Shown piece after piece: positions 23,033 through 34,370 of a stretch of DNA of 64,000 bases (position 1 is its first letter; each line of letters starts with the position of its first letter). Where the stretch lies: NCBI GenBank assembly GCA_022560025.1, contig JAFISE010000114.1:1-64000 (forward strand), in the 5' to 3' direction. Source of the stretch: Stagonosporopsis chrysanthemi (Eukaryota; Ascomycota; Dothideomycetes; Pleosporales; Didymellaceae). The notes beneath the pieces were generated by a model that saw only the letters and a list, made by a program, of their open reading frames with translations, ran no database searches and was not told the DNA's origin. Position numbers and translations under genes: made by a program.

Positions 23033-23733
23033 GACGGTGGTTGTTTCGGCGCGAAGGCGGGGTGGGTCGAGTGGTCGCTGGGATCTGGGGAAGTGGAAGG
23101 TGCGGCCGGCGGTGAGGTCAGACCGTCAGGCAGCTGCGAGATGGAGCTGGGACACGAATGAGGGTCGGCGCAAAGGTGCGCGCAACTCCCGGAGGAACTT
23201 CAGGTGCGCAGCTGCAATAATACGAGTCGGCAGGTTGGGGTGCGGTGGGAGGTGTCTCAGGCAGTTGCGGTTTGAGGGACCGCGTTTGGTGAGGTCTGAA
23301 GCAAGCTCTTAGCGCAGACACTCCCATTGGTTCGATGGGAGTGAGTAGCCTCTCCCATTGGCCTGTTGAGACGGAGCCTCACCACCGTCACACGTGATGG
23401 TCGCTTCATCGCTCCACTATGGTATGATACCATCGTACGCTGCGCATACGCTGCATCTACGAGGTTAGGTTGAAGCTCTTGTGCAGACTGTAAACCTCAA
23501 ATGATTTGAGTTGAAGTTGACTCTGCTTTCGTTTGCGAGCTAGACATCCAGCGTTCTCAGTTCCATCTTTGGTGAAGGACGCAATCATATCATATACACT
23601 TTTTTTATTGACAAAAGACATAACCACTACTATTCGTGTAACGTATCTTCCAACGTACATAAGCCGAACAAACACATGAAGCACTAGCATCACATCTAAC
23701 AGACTTCAACAGATACCCGATATTTGGCGTAAT
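23033..23733. other. Intergenic, spt20 promoter side
   Basis: 700 bp upstream of spt20 (minus strand) and downstream of the coiled-coil gene. No recognisable gene or repeat. Confidence 0.55.
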
Positions 23734-25038
23734 TTAGTCGCAGACATAAATGTTAGAAACACGAGGGGGACCCGCATTGTACAACGCACCATTCAACTGA
23801 GGCAACTGCTTGGGGTCGTCAGACAACTGATCCAAAAAGCGCCAGAAACCAGTGCTGAGGATCTCAAGGCTGCTCATCGAGTCCGCTGCTGATGCACCTA
23901 GGGAGTCCAGCTCCAGACACAGCGCCACCTGATCAGCGTCAGTGGACGACCGATCCGTGACCGCGCGGACAATCTGCTTAACGCTGGTATAGCCAGCGAG
24001 AGCATCCTGCGCCGCATCGAGCTGGTCTGAGATATAAGCCATCGATGGGAAGTCTGCCTCTGTCGCGTGGAATGCTTTAGCAAAGTCATTCAGGACGGCG
24101 AACGCGGCGGTGTAGAAGCGGTTCATGGTCTTGATTTCTGAGATGGCTGCGGCGAAGAGTCGGTTTTTGCGGTCTTGAGTCGGAGAGCAGTCATAAGCTG
24201 CCTTCAGCTCAGTTATCTCAATCTTTGCCATGACGTATTGATCCATCAAAGCCTGATTCTCATGTGACAATGCAAGATTCTGCTGCAAGAGATCAATATT
24301 CTGTTCTTGCAAGGCGATAGAGTCTTCAGGCATATCATCGATGAGAGTCTTGGCATCGTCAGTGTCGTCACACCACTGATCCTTGGGTCGGTCGTGGCAG
24401 CTCTCTGCATCCTTGACTTGCTGGCGGAGTTCAGCAAGCTTCTCGTCCTTCTTGTTCAGTTGCTTGTCTTTGAGTTCCAGAGCTTTGAGATCTGACATGC
24501 GCAGCTGTTCGAACATCGCCACAGACTTGCGGTTATCATCTAAAAGCTTGTCGATAACAGCTTGTTGCTCCTCAACCTGGGTGTTCAAATTTTGGATCTT
24601 CTCGGAAGCCAAGACAGCAGCCTGCTTCTGTTCTACGATGTTGTCCAACTGCTTCCGATAATGTTCAGCGCGCTTCTCGTTGTTCTCAGAGCTCTGTTTG
24701 TACATCTTGACCTGTCGTTGGGTCTGATGCAGTTCAACCAACCTAACCTTCTGATCTACGGGAAGATTTTCAATCTCCTCCTGCTTTTCGCCCAGGCTCT
24801 TCTTTAGATCGTCAATATCTGCTAGCAGAACCTTTTCGCGTTCTTCAAACTCCTTGACACATTCTCGGGCGCACTTGAGCTCATTCATCTCCTGGACGTG
24901 AGCCTTGAGATCGTGTGGAAGAATGTCGTCAAACTGAAGATTATTTGCCTTAGCTGCACGAACAAGAGCAGCCAGCTGCTTTTGGTAGCCACCCCGACCG
25001 ACCGTGGGCTGGACTGAGACCTTAGAGGGTTCCGACAT
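23734..25038 (-). CDS. Coiled-coil protein of unknown function
   Basis: A single open frame of 434 residues starting MSEPSKVSVQPTVGRGGYQK. From about residue 50 to 280 it is strongly charged with heptad-like Leu/Ile spacing, predicting a long coiled coil. The last ~130 residues are less charged (EIKTMNRFYTAAFAVLNDFA) and probably form a helical domain. I see no signal peptide, membrane segment or known catalytic motif, and no introns. Such proteins often act as scaffolds or cytoskeletal adaptors, but that is only inference. The family is not recognised. Confidence 0.85.
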   Translation of the reverse strand: MSEPSKVSVQPTVGRGGYQKQLAALVRAAKANNLQFDDILPHDLKAHVQEMNELKCARECVKEFEEREKVLLADIDDLKKSLGEKQEEIENLPVDQKVRLVELHQTQRQVKMYKQSSENNEKRAEHYRKQLDNIVEQKQAAVLASEKIQNLNTQVEEQQAVIDKLLDDNRKSVAMFEQLRMSDLKALELKDKQLNKKDEKLAELRQQVKDAESCHDRPKDQWCDDTDDAKTLIDDMPEDSIALQEQNIDLLQQNLALSHENQALMDQYVMAKIEITELKAAYDCSPTQDRKNRLFAAAISEIKTMNRFYTAAFAVLNDFAKAFHATEADFPSMAYISDQLDAAQDALAGYTSVKQIVRAVTDRSSTDADQVALCLELDSLGASAADSMSSLEILSTGFWRFLDQLSDDPKQLPQLNGALYNAGPPRVSNIYVCD

Positions 25039-26215
25039 GTTAATTCGCTCGAATTTTTGGTTGTTCTGATCGAAGCTTTCAGGTTGTATTAGTTAGTGAA
25101 GGGAGTGACATTGCTGAAGCATGGATAACAATTTATGTGGGTGGTATTGCGAGTACTGTGAAAGCATTGTTAGGGATCGTTGCGCTGAATTTAGTGAACA
25201 ACAAGCTGAAGTGCGTGCACTAAAGAAGAATTGCATTGTGCAGTGTTTGATCAGTCGTAGGTATGTGAGACACCGTACATAGCCACACATAGTGCAACAG
25301 TTGCCTCTATTGGCAGACGTAGGAAAGCATCACACGCTCGATTCGTGCACACCTAGTAATAGCCTTTTACGTAGTCCAGACACTGGTACAGTTGTACTCG
25401 CAGACGCTGTATTGAGAGGCAGGATCTGAATGGGGATAGAGCTGGTCATTAGAAAGATGCGGCCATGCATTCCATTAGAAAAGATGTTAGGCGTTTGGGT
25501 GTAGCGTTAATGATTGAACCGCGATCTGCCTTTCCTGCAGATGGGAGCGAGTCGGCCCGAGCGCGTCCCGCATCTACTCGAGCCTCACAACTCCTCTCGT
25601 CATTGTTCCACTCCCACAACGCTTCACGGCGTGTATGCGCAAGCGGGCAATAGCTTTCCATAGACTAATGCAGGTGCAGAAGATGGTGTGCTCGCCAATA
25701 CTTGGCCTCGTCAGACTGGTCACTGGGCCATGGGACCAAGAAAATCCGCAGCCACCCCGCAATCCTCCCGAAGCTTGGTGTTGACTCCGTGTTGCGATCC
25801 ACACCCTCCGTTTCTCGGTCATTTGACAGTCCGCGCAGGCTTTTGCGCATGGGTGCAGGAGCATGCAGCCTATAGCAGCCTGTCGTGGAGGTTAGTGCCT
25901 CGTTCACTTGAAGGGGGTTCCACATCTAGTCCCGCAAATCCCGACAATGTGCGGAAGACCAACGTGCTTGATGACGTCGACCGCCGGTCTTCTGTTGCTG
26001 AACAGCTTCAACAGTCGTTATGTTACACTCGGTCGAGCTTCCATTCATGGGGTCAACAGCGGGGTAAGTAACGTGGAACGGGATCGACGTTGGACACGCG
26101 ATTATCGGATGCCTCGTGCCCTATCGTGGGATGTACATAACGAAGCTTGATGTTTATCCCTACCATGTCTCGCCCATCTTTTGACCAAAGTTACCTTGTT
26201 CAACCCCCCTACGTG
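25039..26215. other. Divergent promoter region
   Basis: Separates a minus-strand gene (start 25038) and a plus-strand gene (start 26216), so both promoters lie here. Short frames on both strands at 25449-26150 overlap and are not supported. Confidence 0.5.
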
Positions 26216-27757
26216 ATGCGGCGGTTCAATATCCTCCACGCTGCCTGCCTGGTTCCATGCCTGGTTGCGGCGCAGTGTCCGGAATACATCGATTATGCAA
26301 AGGAGATCCATGAACCCTTGAGCACAGGGAAATATCGGCTTGCCTACCAACGACCTTCGGAAGGATGTAGAACGTTCAAGAGCCAGGGACTTGAAGATAC
26401 TATCACTCGTCTCAAAGGCGTCATCGCGGACCCAGATCTGTACCGACTGTTCGAAAACGCCTACCCCAGTACCCTTGATACTGCAATTCGGTGGAAGGGT
26501 GTTGCGGCACAAAACGCTGAAGAAGAGCTCACTTTCATCATTACGGGCGACCTCAATGCAATGTGGCTTCGTGATTCATCGAACCAGTTGCAAAGCTATC
26601 TGCCACTCTTGAACGCCAGTAGCGATCCAAACTCAATTGCAAGTCTCTACCGGGGCGTCGTCAACCTTCAAGCACGCTATCTTCTTACATCGCCGTACTG
26701 CAATGCCTTCCAGCCGCCTGTGGAGAGCGGAGTGGAAATCGCGTTGAACGAAGCCGCGAGCGAGGACAATGTCTTTCCCACCTACTCCAACCAGTCCGTC
26801 TTCGAGTGCAAGTACGAGCTCGACTCCTTGGGCGCATTCCTGCAAATCTCTACAGACTATTACAAAGCTACCGGTGACTATGAGTTCTTCGGGAAGTTCC
26901 AGTGGATCTCGGCCGTTGAAGCGGTCCTGAAAGTGGCATCCGACATGATGACACCCACGTATGGTTCAGAAGGCGAGGTTTTGGAGAGCCCTTACACATT
27001 CGAGCGACTGTCACCGCGTGCAACGGAGACCTTTTCGAACGATGGGCTTGGAAACCCTGTCGCTAACGGCACCGGCCTCATCAGAAGTGGTTTCCGGCCT
27101 AGCGACGACTCGACACTATACCAGCTATTCATACCCGCCAACATGATGTTCAGCGCTTACCTATCATCTGCGTCCGAAATCATGGGAAAGCTGAATGTCA
27201 GGAACTCAGCATCGCTGGCCCAGCAAATGTCCGATCTGTCGAACTCACTTCGCGATGCCATTGAAACCCATGGTACCGTTAATCATCCTACGCACGGCAA
27301 AGTCTATGCATTTGAGGTAGATGGCTTTGGCTCTACTAATTTCATGGATGATGCGAACATACCATCGCTGCTCTCTGCACCCTTTTTTGGTTACCGCATC
27401 GACGAAGAGACCTACGCGAATACTCGCAACCTCATCTTGAGCACGGCCAACCCGTACTACATGCGCGGACCCGTTCTGAACGCCATCGGTGGACCGCATC
27501 TAGGTCCTGGTATGGCGTGGCCAATGGCATCTATTGTCCGTATCTTAACGAGTGATAATGACGAGGAGATCACGAACGAGCTGAGGCAGATTGTCAGTAG
27601 CACTGATGGGCTGGGCTTGATACATGAGACTGTGAATACCTTCAACCAGAGCGATTGGACAAGACAGTGGTTCTCGTGGGCTAATGGCTTATTTGGTCAA
27701 ATGATCCTCGACTTGGAGGACCGAAAGCCAGATCTCCTGGAGACCAGCTTTCAGTGA
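26216..27757 (+). CDS. Secreted GH125 exo-alpha-1,6-mannosidase (Mug157/DUF1237 family)
   Basis: One intronless frame. Starting at MRRFNILHAACLVPCLVAAQ it gives 513 residues with a signal peptide; the open frame extends upstream to 26147, but that would place 23 residues before the hydrophobic segment. Family blocks are clear: EELTFIITGDLNAMWLRDSS, YHNxP-like helices of an (alpha/alpha)6 barrel, FSNDGLGNPVANGTGLIRSG, FRPSDDSTLYQLFIPANMMF, VDGFGSTNFMDDANIPSLLS and GGPHLGPGMAWPMASIVRIL. GH125 enzymes remove alpha-1,6-linked mannose; fungal members act on N-glycans or cell-wall mannan. The acidic residues in MWLRDS and FMDDAN belong to the active-site regions. Confidence 0.92.
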   Translation: MRRFNILHAACLVPCLVAAQCPEYIDYAKEIHEPLSTGKYRLAYQRPSEGCRTFKSQGLEDTITRLKGVIADPDLYRLFENAYPSTLDTAIRWKGVAAQNAEEELTFIITGDLNAMWLRDSSNQLQSYLPLLNASSDPNSIASLYRGVVNLQARYLLTSPYCNAFQPPVESGVEIALNEAASEDNVFPTYSNQSVFECKYELDSLGAFLQISTDYYKATGDYEFFGKFQWISAVEAVLKVASDMMTPTYGSEGEVLESPYTFERLSPRATETFSNDGLGNPVANGTGLIRSGFRPSDDSTLYQLFIPANMMFSAYLSSASEIMGKLNVRNSASLAQQMSDLSNSLRDAIETHGTVNHPTHGKVYAFEVDGFGSTNFMDDANIPSLLSAPFFGYRIDEETYANTRNLILSTANPYYMRGPVLNAIGGPHLGPGMAWPMASIVRILTSDNDEEITNELRQIVSSTDGLGLIHETVNTFNQSDWTRQWFSWANGLFGQMILDLEDRKPDLLETSFQ

Positions 27758-29793
27758 GCAAGGCAGACTTTTCTGTCACGTTGGCGACACGCAGTAATCG
27801 ATCAATTTAACTTTGCAACCAAGTTGAAGGTTTAGTGTAACTACCATTTTGCGTCATTGGTGTAAGATCTTCGATCTGCAGCCCTGTGATTAACTTTCCT
27901 GTCACCTGTCTATTCCTGCATGCTTACAGGAGATGGCGGCCACGCATGTTGATACACAGGACGGGTGGCACCAGCCACAAATGTGGCTTTGTAGGAGAGT
28001 CTCCAGAGCAAACAGACAGCTAGACAGAGAGCGACAATGTCCTGTGGTGTGATGCTGTTGAAGATGCCGATAAACCTTCTTTTGCGCCGACTTCCGAAAC
28101 CTCTCCCTGCTGGAGATCAGACATGGCTGGGAAATCCACCCGGAAGATGCTGGCATTGAGAACAGCGATTGCAAACCGACGCTTCCCTGATCAATGCGCC
28201 ACCGTCATCGATGCGTAACAGTCACTCGTTCCAAGGTGCTATACATCGCCAGCATGGCACTGCAGCGTCGCAAAGCGCTTTGGCTGATCAGAGTTTGACA
28301 CCAGCTGACAGCGGTTGATGCACTGTGCCGCCCTCAGCGCTTGAGGCTGTTCAGCTTGGCGCTATGTAAGCCTCAATATGTTTGAAGCGGAGTGGCAGCC
28401 GAAGGTTTCAGTTCCTCGCCTGCGCCGACCCCACCGGCAATTGCGTGAACGCTGTTTGTGACCTTCTCCGCGCAGCTTGCGTGCTTTGCGAGGCAACGTT
28501 CCCCTGCTCGCCTATCGAGGGCTGCCAGAATCTTGGTCGCGCACGAGCAGAAGGTACCACAGCAGCTGGATGTCAAAGCATCGTCGGCGGGATGCTAGGC
28601 CCCTCGTGGATGGCTGTGCTGATGTGAGTGGATCCCACTCCTGAACCGTGCCACTTCGGGGCAAGTGTAATAGGTAACGCGCGCGAATTTGAGTCGAGCT
28701 CGCACGTTGCTGGCCAACAACGGCAGGAAATGTGATCAAATGAGGTCCGCTCAGCTCCCTGTAGAGCAAACAACCCTGCTGATTTGATCCTTCCACATCC
28801 GGGACAATCTACGAAGCGATGTCATGTTGATCTTGATGTGCGGCTGACAGCGAGTTGTCTTCGGGATCCGATGCGTACCCCCTTGAAGCCCGTAGTCGCT
28901 GGCTGGTGAGGTTTCTTAAGTCATGGCAACGTGTTGGACGGTACAGGAAATGAACGATATCAAACAGTTTCCCCACCGGCCGATACTCGCCACCAACAAT
29001 AGCTCATTGCGCGAGAAGCTTGGTTGTGGGCGTGCACGCTGGCGTGTCTCATGAGTGGTCCTATCCAAACCTTGCCATCGTCGCAAGTTTGTTCTTTCCA
29101 CCCGCTAGCATGGGAGCCGCTATGGTTGCCGTTGGTTAGGTTCCTGCCATGTTTGAATTCTTAGTTAACAACTACTTCTTAGCCTCGACCGCAGACTTTC
29201 AGGCTTGACCTCACCTCTCGACTTTGGACAGCAGCATACAAAGTTTTTGGACCCCACTAGATATCGTGTTTCAAGTACTGCATATTCAGCGATTCGGACG
29301 TCGTCATTACGCGCTCAGGCTGAGATCCTCGCCATCCTCGCCTACACCACAAACCGGCGCTAACTCGACCAATACGGAACGAGCACATCGCAACATCCAA
29401 CTCGAAAGCGGACTTGAGTTGTCTTTTCTGACCCGCTGCATATCTGTGCTTACTATTGTGGGACTGGATCAGAGTATAGCAGGCCAACCTTGATCCTCCA
29501 ATCTGCATCAGCCCCGGTCAGCCTCGCCGCAAGCACGCATCGGCGCATAAGGATCAGTTTCATCTTGCAGCCAAACATTGCGAATATCTCCCAATCAGCA
29601 GGCGTCTTTGTCTCCTCTGCTGGGTTATCCTCCGACCTGACCAAACAACCGAGGCGGCCGCTGCAATCCAACACACCGTTTCGCATGGCATACTATTCTT
29701 GATACCCTGTACATGCAGCATACCAGCAATTAGACGCCTATACGCTTCATCTTTCATCCTTCTTACTCAGAGCGGCTTAGCTGCGCCGCGCTT
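27758..29793. other. 2-kb intergenic interval without a supported gene
   Basis: Frames at 27902-28174, 28382-28796 and 29224-29700 are short, overlap on both strands and show no domain. The last part is the likely promoter and leader of the gene at 29794. No repeat or RNA gene recognised. Confidence 0.45.
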
Positions 29794-31851
29794 ATGATCA
29801 TGGAGGACACCGCGCTGCATACGTTTCTTTTGTATGTGTACCCCTCGGCGCCGCGGCCAAAGTCCTGCAGCTTACACTCTTCTTTAGTGAATGCCCGACC
29901 GCAATTCGTAGTGTCGTCTTACTCGGATCTTGGGACAACTTTTCCAAGCGCTACCGCCTTCGTCTTGATACCCGCGGTGCGCGTTTCGTCTGGAAAGGCT
30001 GCTTCACGTTTTCCAATATCTTCTGTGACGGTGATCTTGATATGCTTTCGCCAACGCGAGATGGTCCGTTGAAGATGGGCGGCACATATTGGTACTACGT
30101 ATGTACATTGATTTGATCTCCCGCGTCATACTAATCTGTTGCAGTACGAAGTCGATGGCGAAAAGGAATGCTACAACCCAACACAGCCTTCCACCACATT
30201 GTGCCCTCTATTACCCGGCCAGGCTGTCAACGTACTGGAAATACCAATTGAGTGTGTGGGCACAAGCAACTCTGTGGAAGATTCAACAGCATTTACACGT
30301 AATCCTAAAGACCGATATCTGACCCCGGTACCTCCAAGCAAGCCATTGCCTTCACCTAGGCCTCGAAGCGCATACCGTGAAGCACACGTACTGCCTTTAC
30401 CTTCACCATGGGCACCAAAATCCGCCACATATCCCCCAGCGGACCAATTCTTGTCGCCAAATGTGACGCGACATGCCCGAAGTGCGTCCGCGTCACCGCT
30501 TCTTCCTTCGACGCCACTGTTCGCCGATTTCAAAGAGTTGAAGGAGATGTTTGCTTCAAAACGGGCCCGATCGAGGTCACGTAGCTCTTCTGATGTCAGG
30601 GAGATGCAGATCAGCGCTCCTGTGCTCATCAGTACGACAGCAGATGGAGTGTTTCCAACAGGTGAACACACTCTGCCTCGTTCTCCAATGAACTTTTCTC
30701 GACCTCAGAGACTCATGTCCCCACCGCTCTCAATACCGACGATCACTAGGGACTTCTCGCCGCTTGCATCGCATCCTGTGGATTCTTCTATGGATTCTCA
30801 GTCTTTCATTGCAGAGCTGCCAGCAAATGAGACACCAGCGCAACGCCGTCGGTCGTGCATACCAGCGACTGTTGTTAGCAAGACTTTCAATATTGAGCCT
30901 GGTCGGCACCGAGCTAATTCCGCTGATACAAGAAGGACGAAGCGTAGTCTATATGCAAATGACCCTTGGGTTGCCTCACCGAGGTTCAAGCATGAGTTTG
31001 ACAGCGAAGTGCAACAGGCGCGAGAAGTTCAGTTCTTCAAGCCTGCGCCACTGCTTCGGCGCCCGAACCCATTGCTAACAGCACTGGCTGAGGACGAGCG
31101 TCCTTCATCAAGCTATGGAGGATACAACACTCAAGCTTTACGAGACTACGTCCCTGCGCAGCGCCAATACTCGACCCCGGCGCCGCTTTCAACACGTGAG
31201 GTATACGTAAACAGCGAAATATCACCCGTTGAAGAAGCTGCGGCAGAAGGCGCGGTGACTGACAACATTTTGCAAGCATATGAAGATGATGAAGAAATGG
31301 TCACGCAGATATCGGAGAAGCAACGTAGCCACTTCTCGACCTGGAGCAGCTTCGACAGCTACGCAACCTCAGATGATGAAGGAATAACATCACCAATTTT
31401 CAGCGCAGCAACAAGCGTCTCGAGCGATGCAGGCTCACCTATCCGCCAATCGGTGCGCTACTCATATGCCGACCATGCTTTCACGAAAGCCAACCAAACT
31501 ACCACAATTGCCGAAGTTGATGAAGAAGAGGATGACCTTGTCAACAACCGCACTTCGACCCCGCCACAGCTCGACCTCGATACTCTCCGCCTCTCCGTGG
31601 TTTCATTCAGCTCCGATCTCTTCAACCTCGATATCCAACACGCAGAGGCGATGCCAAGACGACAGGCTGCATGCTTCGGCATGGGTTTTCAAGGATACAG
31701 CCTGCCTGAGTCCGACACGAAGAGTAAGGAGACCATCCAGAGCGAGGCAACACTCCAACCAAAGCGCATCAGCGTCCACCGCGAGAGCTCAACAAGCCAG
31801 CTAGACATGCTCATGGACGACTTTTCTTATCTTGGTGACGCGGTCGTGTGA
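29794..31851 (+). CDS. Protein with N-terminal glycogen-binding-like (CBM48/CBM20-type) domain and long disordered tail
   Basis: Model of three exons (29794-29831, 29888-30098, 30145-31851), 651 residues. The 46-nt second intron (GTATGT ... ACTAAT ... TTGCAG) is clear. The first (56 nt, GTATGT ... CTTTAG) is needed to enter the frame reading ECPTAIRSVVLLGSWDNFSK; an alternative is that the preceding frame (PSAPRPKSCSLH) is coding and one base is missing. The first ~110 residues (GSWDNFSKRYRL, GTYWYYYEVDGEKECYNP, TTLCPLLPGQAVNVLEIPIE) resemble the starch/glycogen-binding fold of AMPK-beta. The remaining ~540 residues are Ser/Pro-rich and probably disordered. Function unknown; a role in carbon storage signalling is inference. 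The very N-terminus is uncertain. Confidence 0.8.
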
Positions 31852-32958
31852 GCAGTCACCCGTACCTTAGTACTCCACTATACTACCAATGGCCGCATCT
31901 TGCGTAGCATGCGTTGGACGGCCAATATATCGCATTGCATTTACGGCCAACCTTATATTTCACACATTCTCACTGCATGTTTTCAAGCGAGCATGTCCTA
32001 TAACGTATACTAGAGTGTTCTAGCAGACGGGCACCTTTTCTCTAGATTGAAAACGATTGAGCGTTCATGTTGGATACCACGATTCGGATTTGTGCGATAG
32101 CAAGATACGAGATGGACAGATTTGTACTCGATAGTGAAATGAGATCTTTTACACGCAACTGATGTATTGGATGCAGTGCGTGATGTGCACAGTGTGTTCC
32201 GAAGTCCGTATGCTCGTTTTGTGGTCGCCGCGTCGTGTTGCAGAGTCGTCATCAGAGGTAACGCTTTATTCGGCACAGATTTGCTGATGGCAGCCACAAG
32301 CAAGGCACCATGACACAAGGCTCCCCTTTCCTCTCCCTCTCTCCCCTCCTCTCCCTTGGAAGAGACCGAGAACAAGACTGTCACGAAGAGATATGTAGTA
32401 GTAGTAGAACAAGATGAGGTTACAAGATATCATATTCCCAGCCCAGTCCTGCTCAGCGCAGCACTGCCACGTAAGTAACGAGCAACCCTAGAGAGCGCGC
32501 ATGCAATACGTAGATAAGTAGATAATAATCTGGATCGCGAACACAATCCAACCCAGACCCTGTCCTGGCGCTACCATGGCCTCGTCCTGGGCGTCTAAGC
32601 CCCGATCCTGCGCTGCGCTGCGCTGCCCTGTGCCAACCTGCTCACCTCGAGGGTATACCAGATGGTCGTGCGTCTATCAATGCGAGTGTCCATGTACAAA
32701 TACAAGTCGTGATTCCATGCATGCATGCAAGATGGCAGAAGCCAGGAGGGCCAAATGCAGAGTGGGGAAATGCAAAAAGTGCCGGTTCTCAATCAAGCCC
32801 CGAGTGTGATGCCATACGACGCCGTCCTGAACGCCGACCGCAGCACCAGGCCCGCGAAGTTCGTGTATCAACCTCCCCCTCTATACAAACGCATCAATAC
32901 AGCGCCCCGCTGTGCGGATGCTCATGCGCCCAACGCTGTCGCTGTCATGCGCAGGCGT
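31852..32958. other. Convergent 3' intergenic region
   Basis: 1.1 kb between two converging genes. Frames at 32010-32384 and 32576-33038 look like chance openings in 3' UTR sequence. It includes a CT-rich stretch near 32320-32355. Confidence 0.5.
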
Positions 32959-34370
32959 TTACCGCGGGCTACTCGTGCGCTTGGGCTGGACACTCTCGCG
33001 CTGGACTCTCAAGCTGCGCATGTTGCTGCCTGAGCTAGCGCGGCCGCCGAGGCGGCCATCCTCGTCGAATGATTTGCCCTTCTTGTTGTCTTCGTCATCA
33101 CTGTCTGCCAGGTCGCCGAGCTCGAACTGGTTCTCCACATCGTAGTCGTGCATCAGACCTGCGCCTTCGCCGGTGCCGGTGCTCCGCCGTGTCCCGCTGC
33201 CATTGCTTTGCAGATATAGTTCCTGGCTTCTGCGCAGTTGCATGCTGCGGCGGGTGGGGAAGCCGCTGATGGCGTCGCTGGGGATACCGTCGGAGCCGTT
33301 GTGTCCATGCGAGTTTACACCGTGGGGGTCTTCGCGCGAGAGGTTCAGTAGATATACGCCGGAAAAGATGATTAGGAAGCCACAGAGCAGCGAAATAGTG
33401 TTTACGGTGGAGGCTGTGTTGAAGCCTTGGAAGAGGAGGCAGGACGCGATGAGGGTGCAGGTCGTGAACGCGACGTAGTAAAGGGGGTTGACGCTGGAGA
33501 AATGTCAGTGCACGTTTGGTTCGCAAGAAAGTTTGCGGCATACATGTTAGTCGAGAACTGGCTGAGAGCTTTGTTGAAGTAGTTCATCTGCGTGAGAATG
33601 CAGCCTACAATCATGATAACAAAGACGTAGGTCGAAGGGTGCGTGAATTGGTTGTTTCCGGCAAAAGTCATCTTGAGTGCAATACCGAAGGCCTTGATGA
33701 ACATGATTGAGACGGAGCCGGTCGTGGAGCAGATGGAGAGGTAGATAAGCGGGTTCTTGCGGCCATGCTTGGGAGCGATCTTGTAGATCATGAAGACGGA
33801 GAAGATGGCGACGAAAAGGCAGTAGATGAGGAAGCCTATGCTTAAGATTAGTGACCTGCTGCAATAGCAGTGCGCAGCGCAAGACACGTACCAGGCTGGA
33901 GCGCCAGGTTCAAGATCTCGTCCACAGACGAAACCTCCTTGTCCGGCGGCGCGTGCAGGACGATGATGACACTACCGATCAGACAGATGGCACAGCCAAT
34001 CTTGCCCAATAGTCCCAGCTGCTCGTCGAGGAAATAGCTGCCCAGCACCGCGCCGATAAGCACGCTCAGCGCGCCGAGCGGCGTGACAAGAATCGCAGGC
34101 GCAAAGGCGTAGGCCGCAAAGTTGAAGATCTCGCCAAGGACCATGGTGATGATGCCGGCCCACCATGTCGAGTTGCGCAGGTACGAGTAGCCATCGCCGT
34201 CGAAGCCATGCTTCTCCATGGACGCATTGAGGCCCTTCTTTGTGATGACGAAACTGGCGCCGATGGCGAGCGAAGACGAGACTGCTAGGCAGAGCCCGAC
34301 GTACCTGGGTAGACAGTCAGTAGGCGGTCCGACGGGCGTTGTGTGCTGCGGCGTACTTGTCTTCTACCAT
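32959..34370 (-). CDS. NIPA-type magnesium transporter (DUF803)
   Basis: Four exons (34370-34357, 34304-33892, 33835-33544, 33493-32959; introns 50-56 nt) encode 417 residues. The first exon is only 14 nt and joins to give MVEDKYVGLCLAVSSSLAIG, then ASFVITKKGLNASMEKHGF, the typical NIPA start. Nine or so membrane segments follow (e.g. MVLGEIFNFAAYAFAPAILV, PLGALSVLIGAVLGSYFLDE, FSTNIVNPLYYVAFTTCTLI). The hydrophilic tail from about residue 310 (IPSDAISGFPTRRSMQLRRS, then a Ser/Asp/Glu-rich part) is cytoplasmic. Human and plant NIPA proteins transport or regulate Mg2+ at the plasma membrane and endosomes. Splice phases all agree, and the joined Ile in STNIVNP supports the third junction. Confidence 0.93.
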
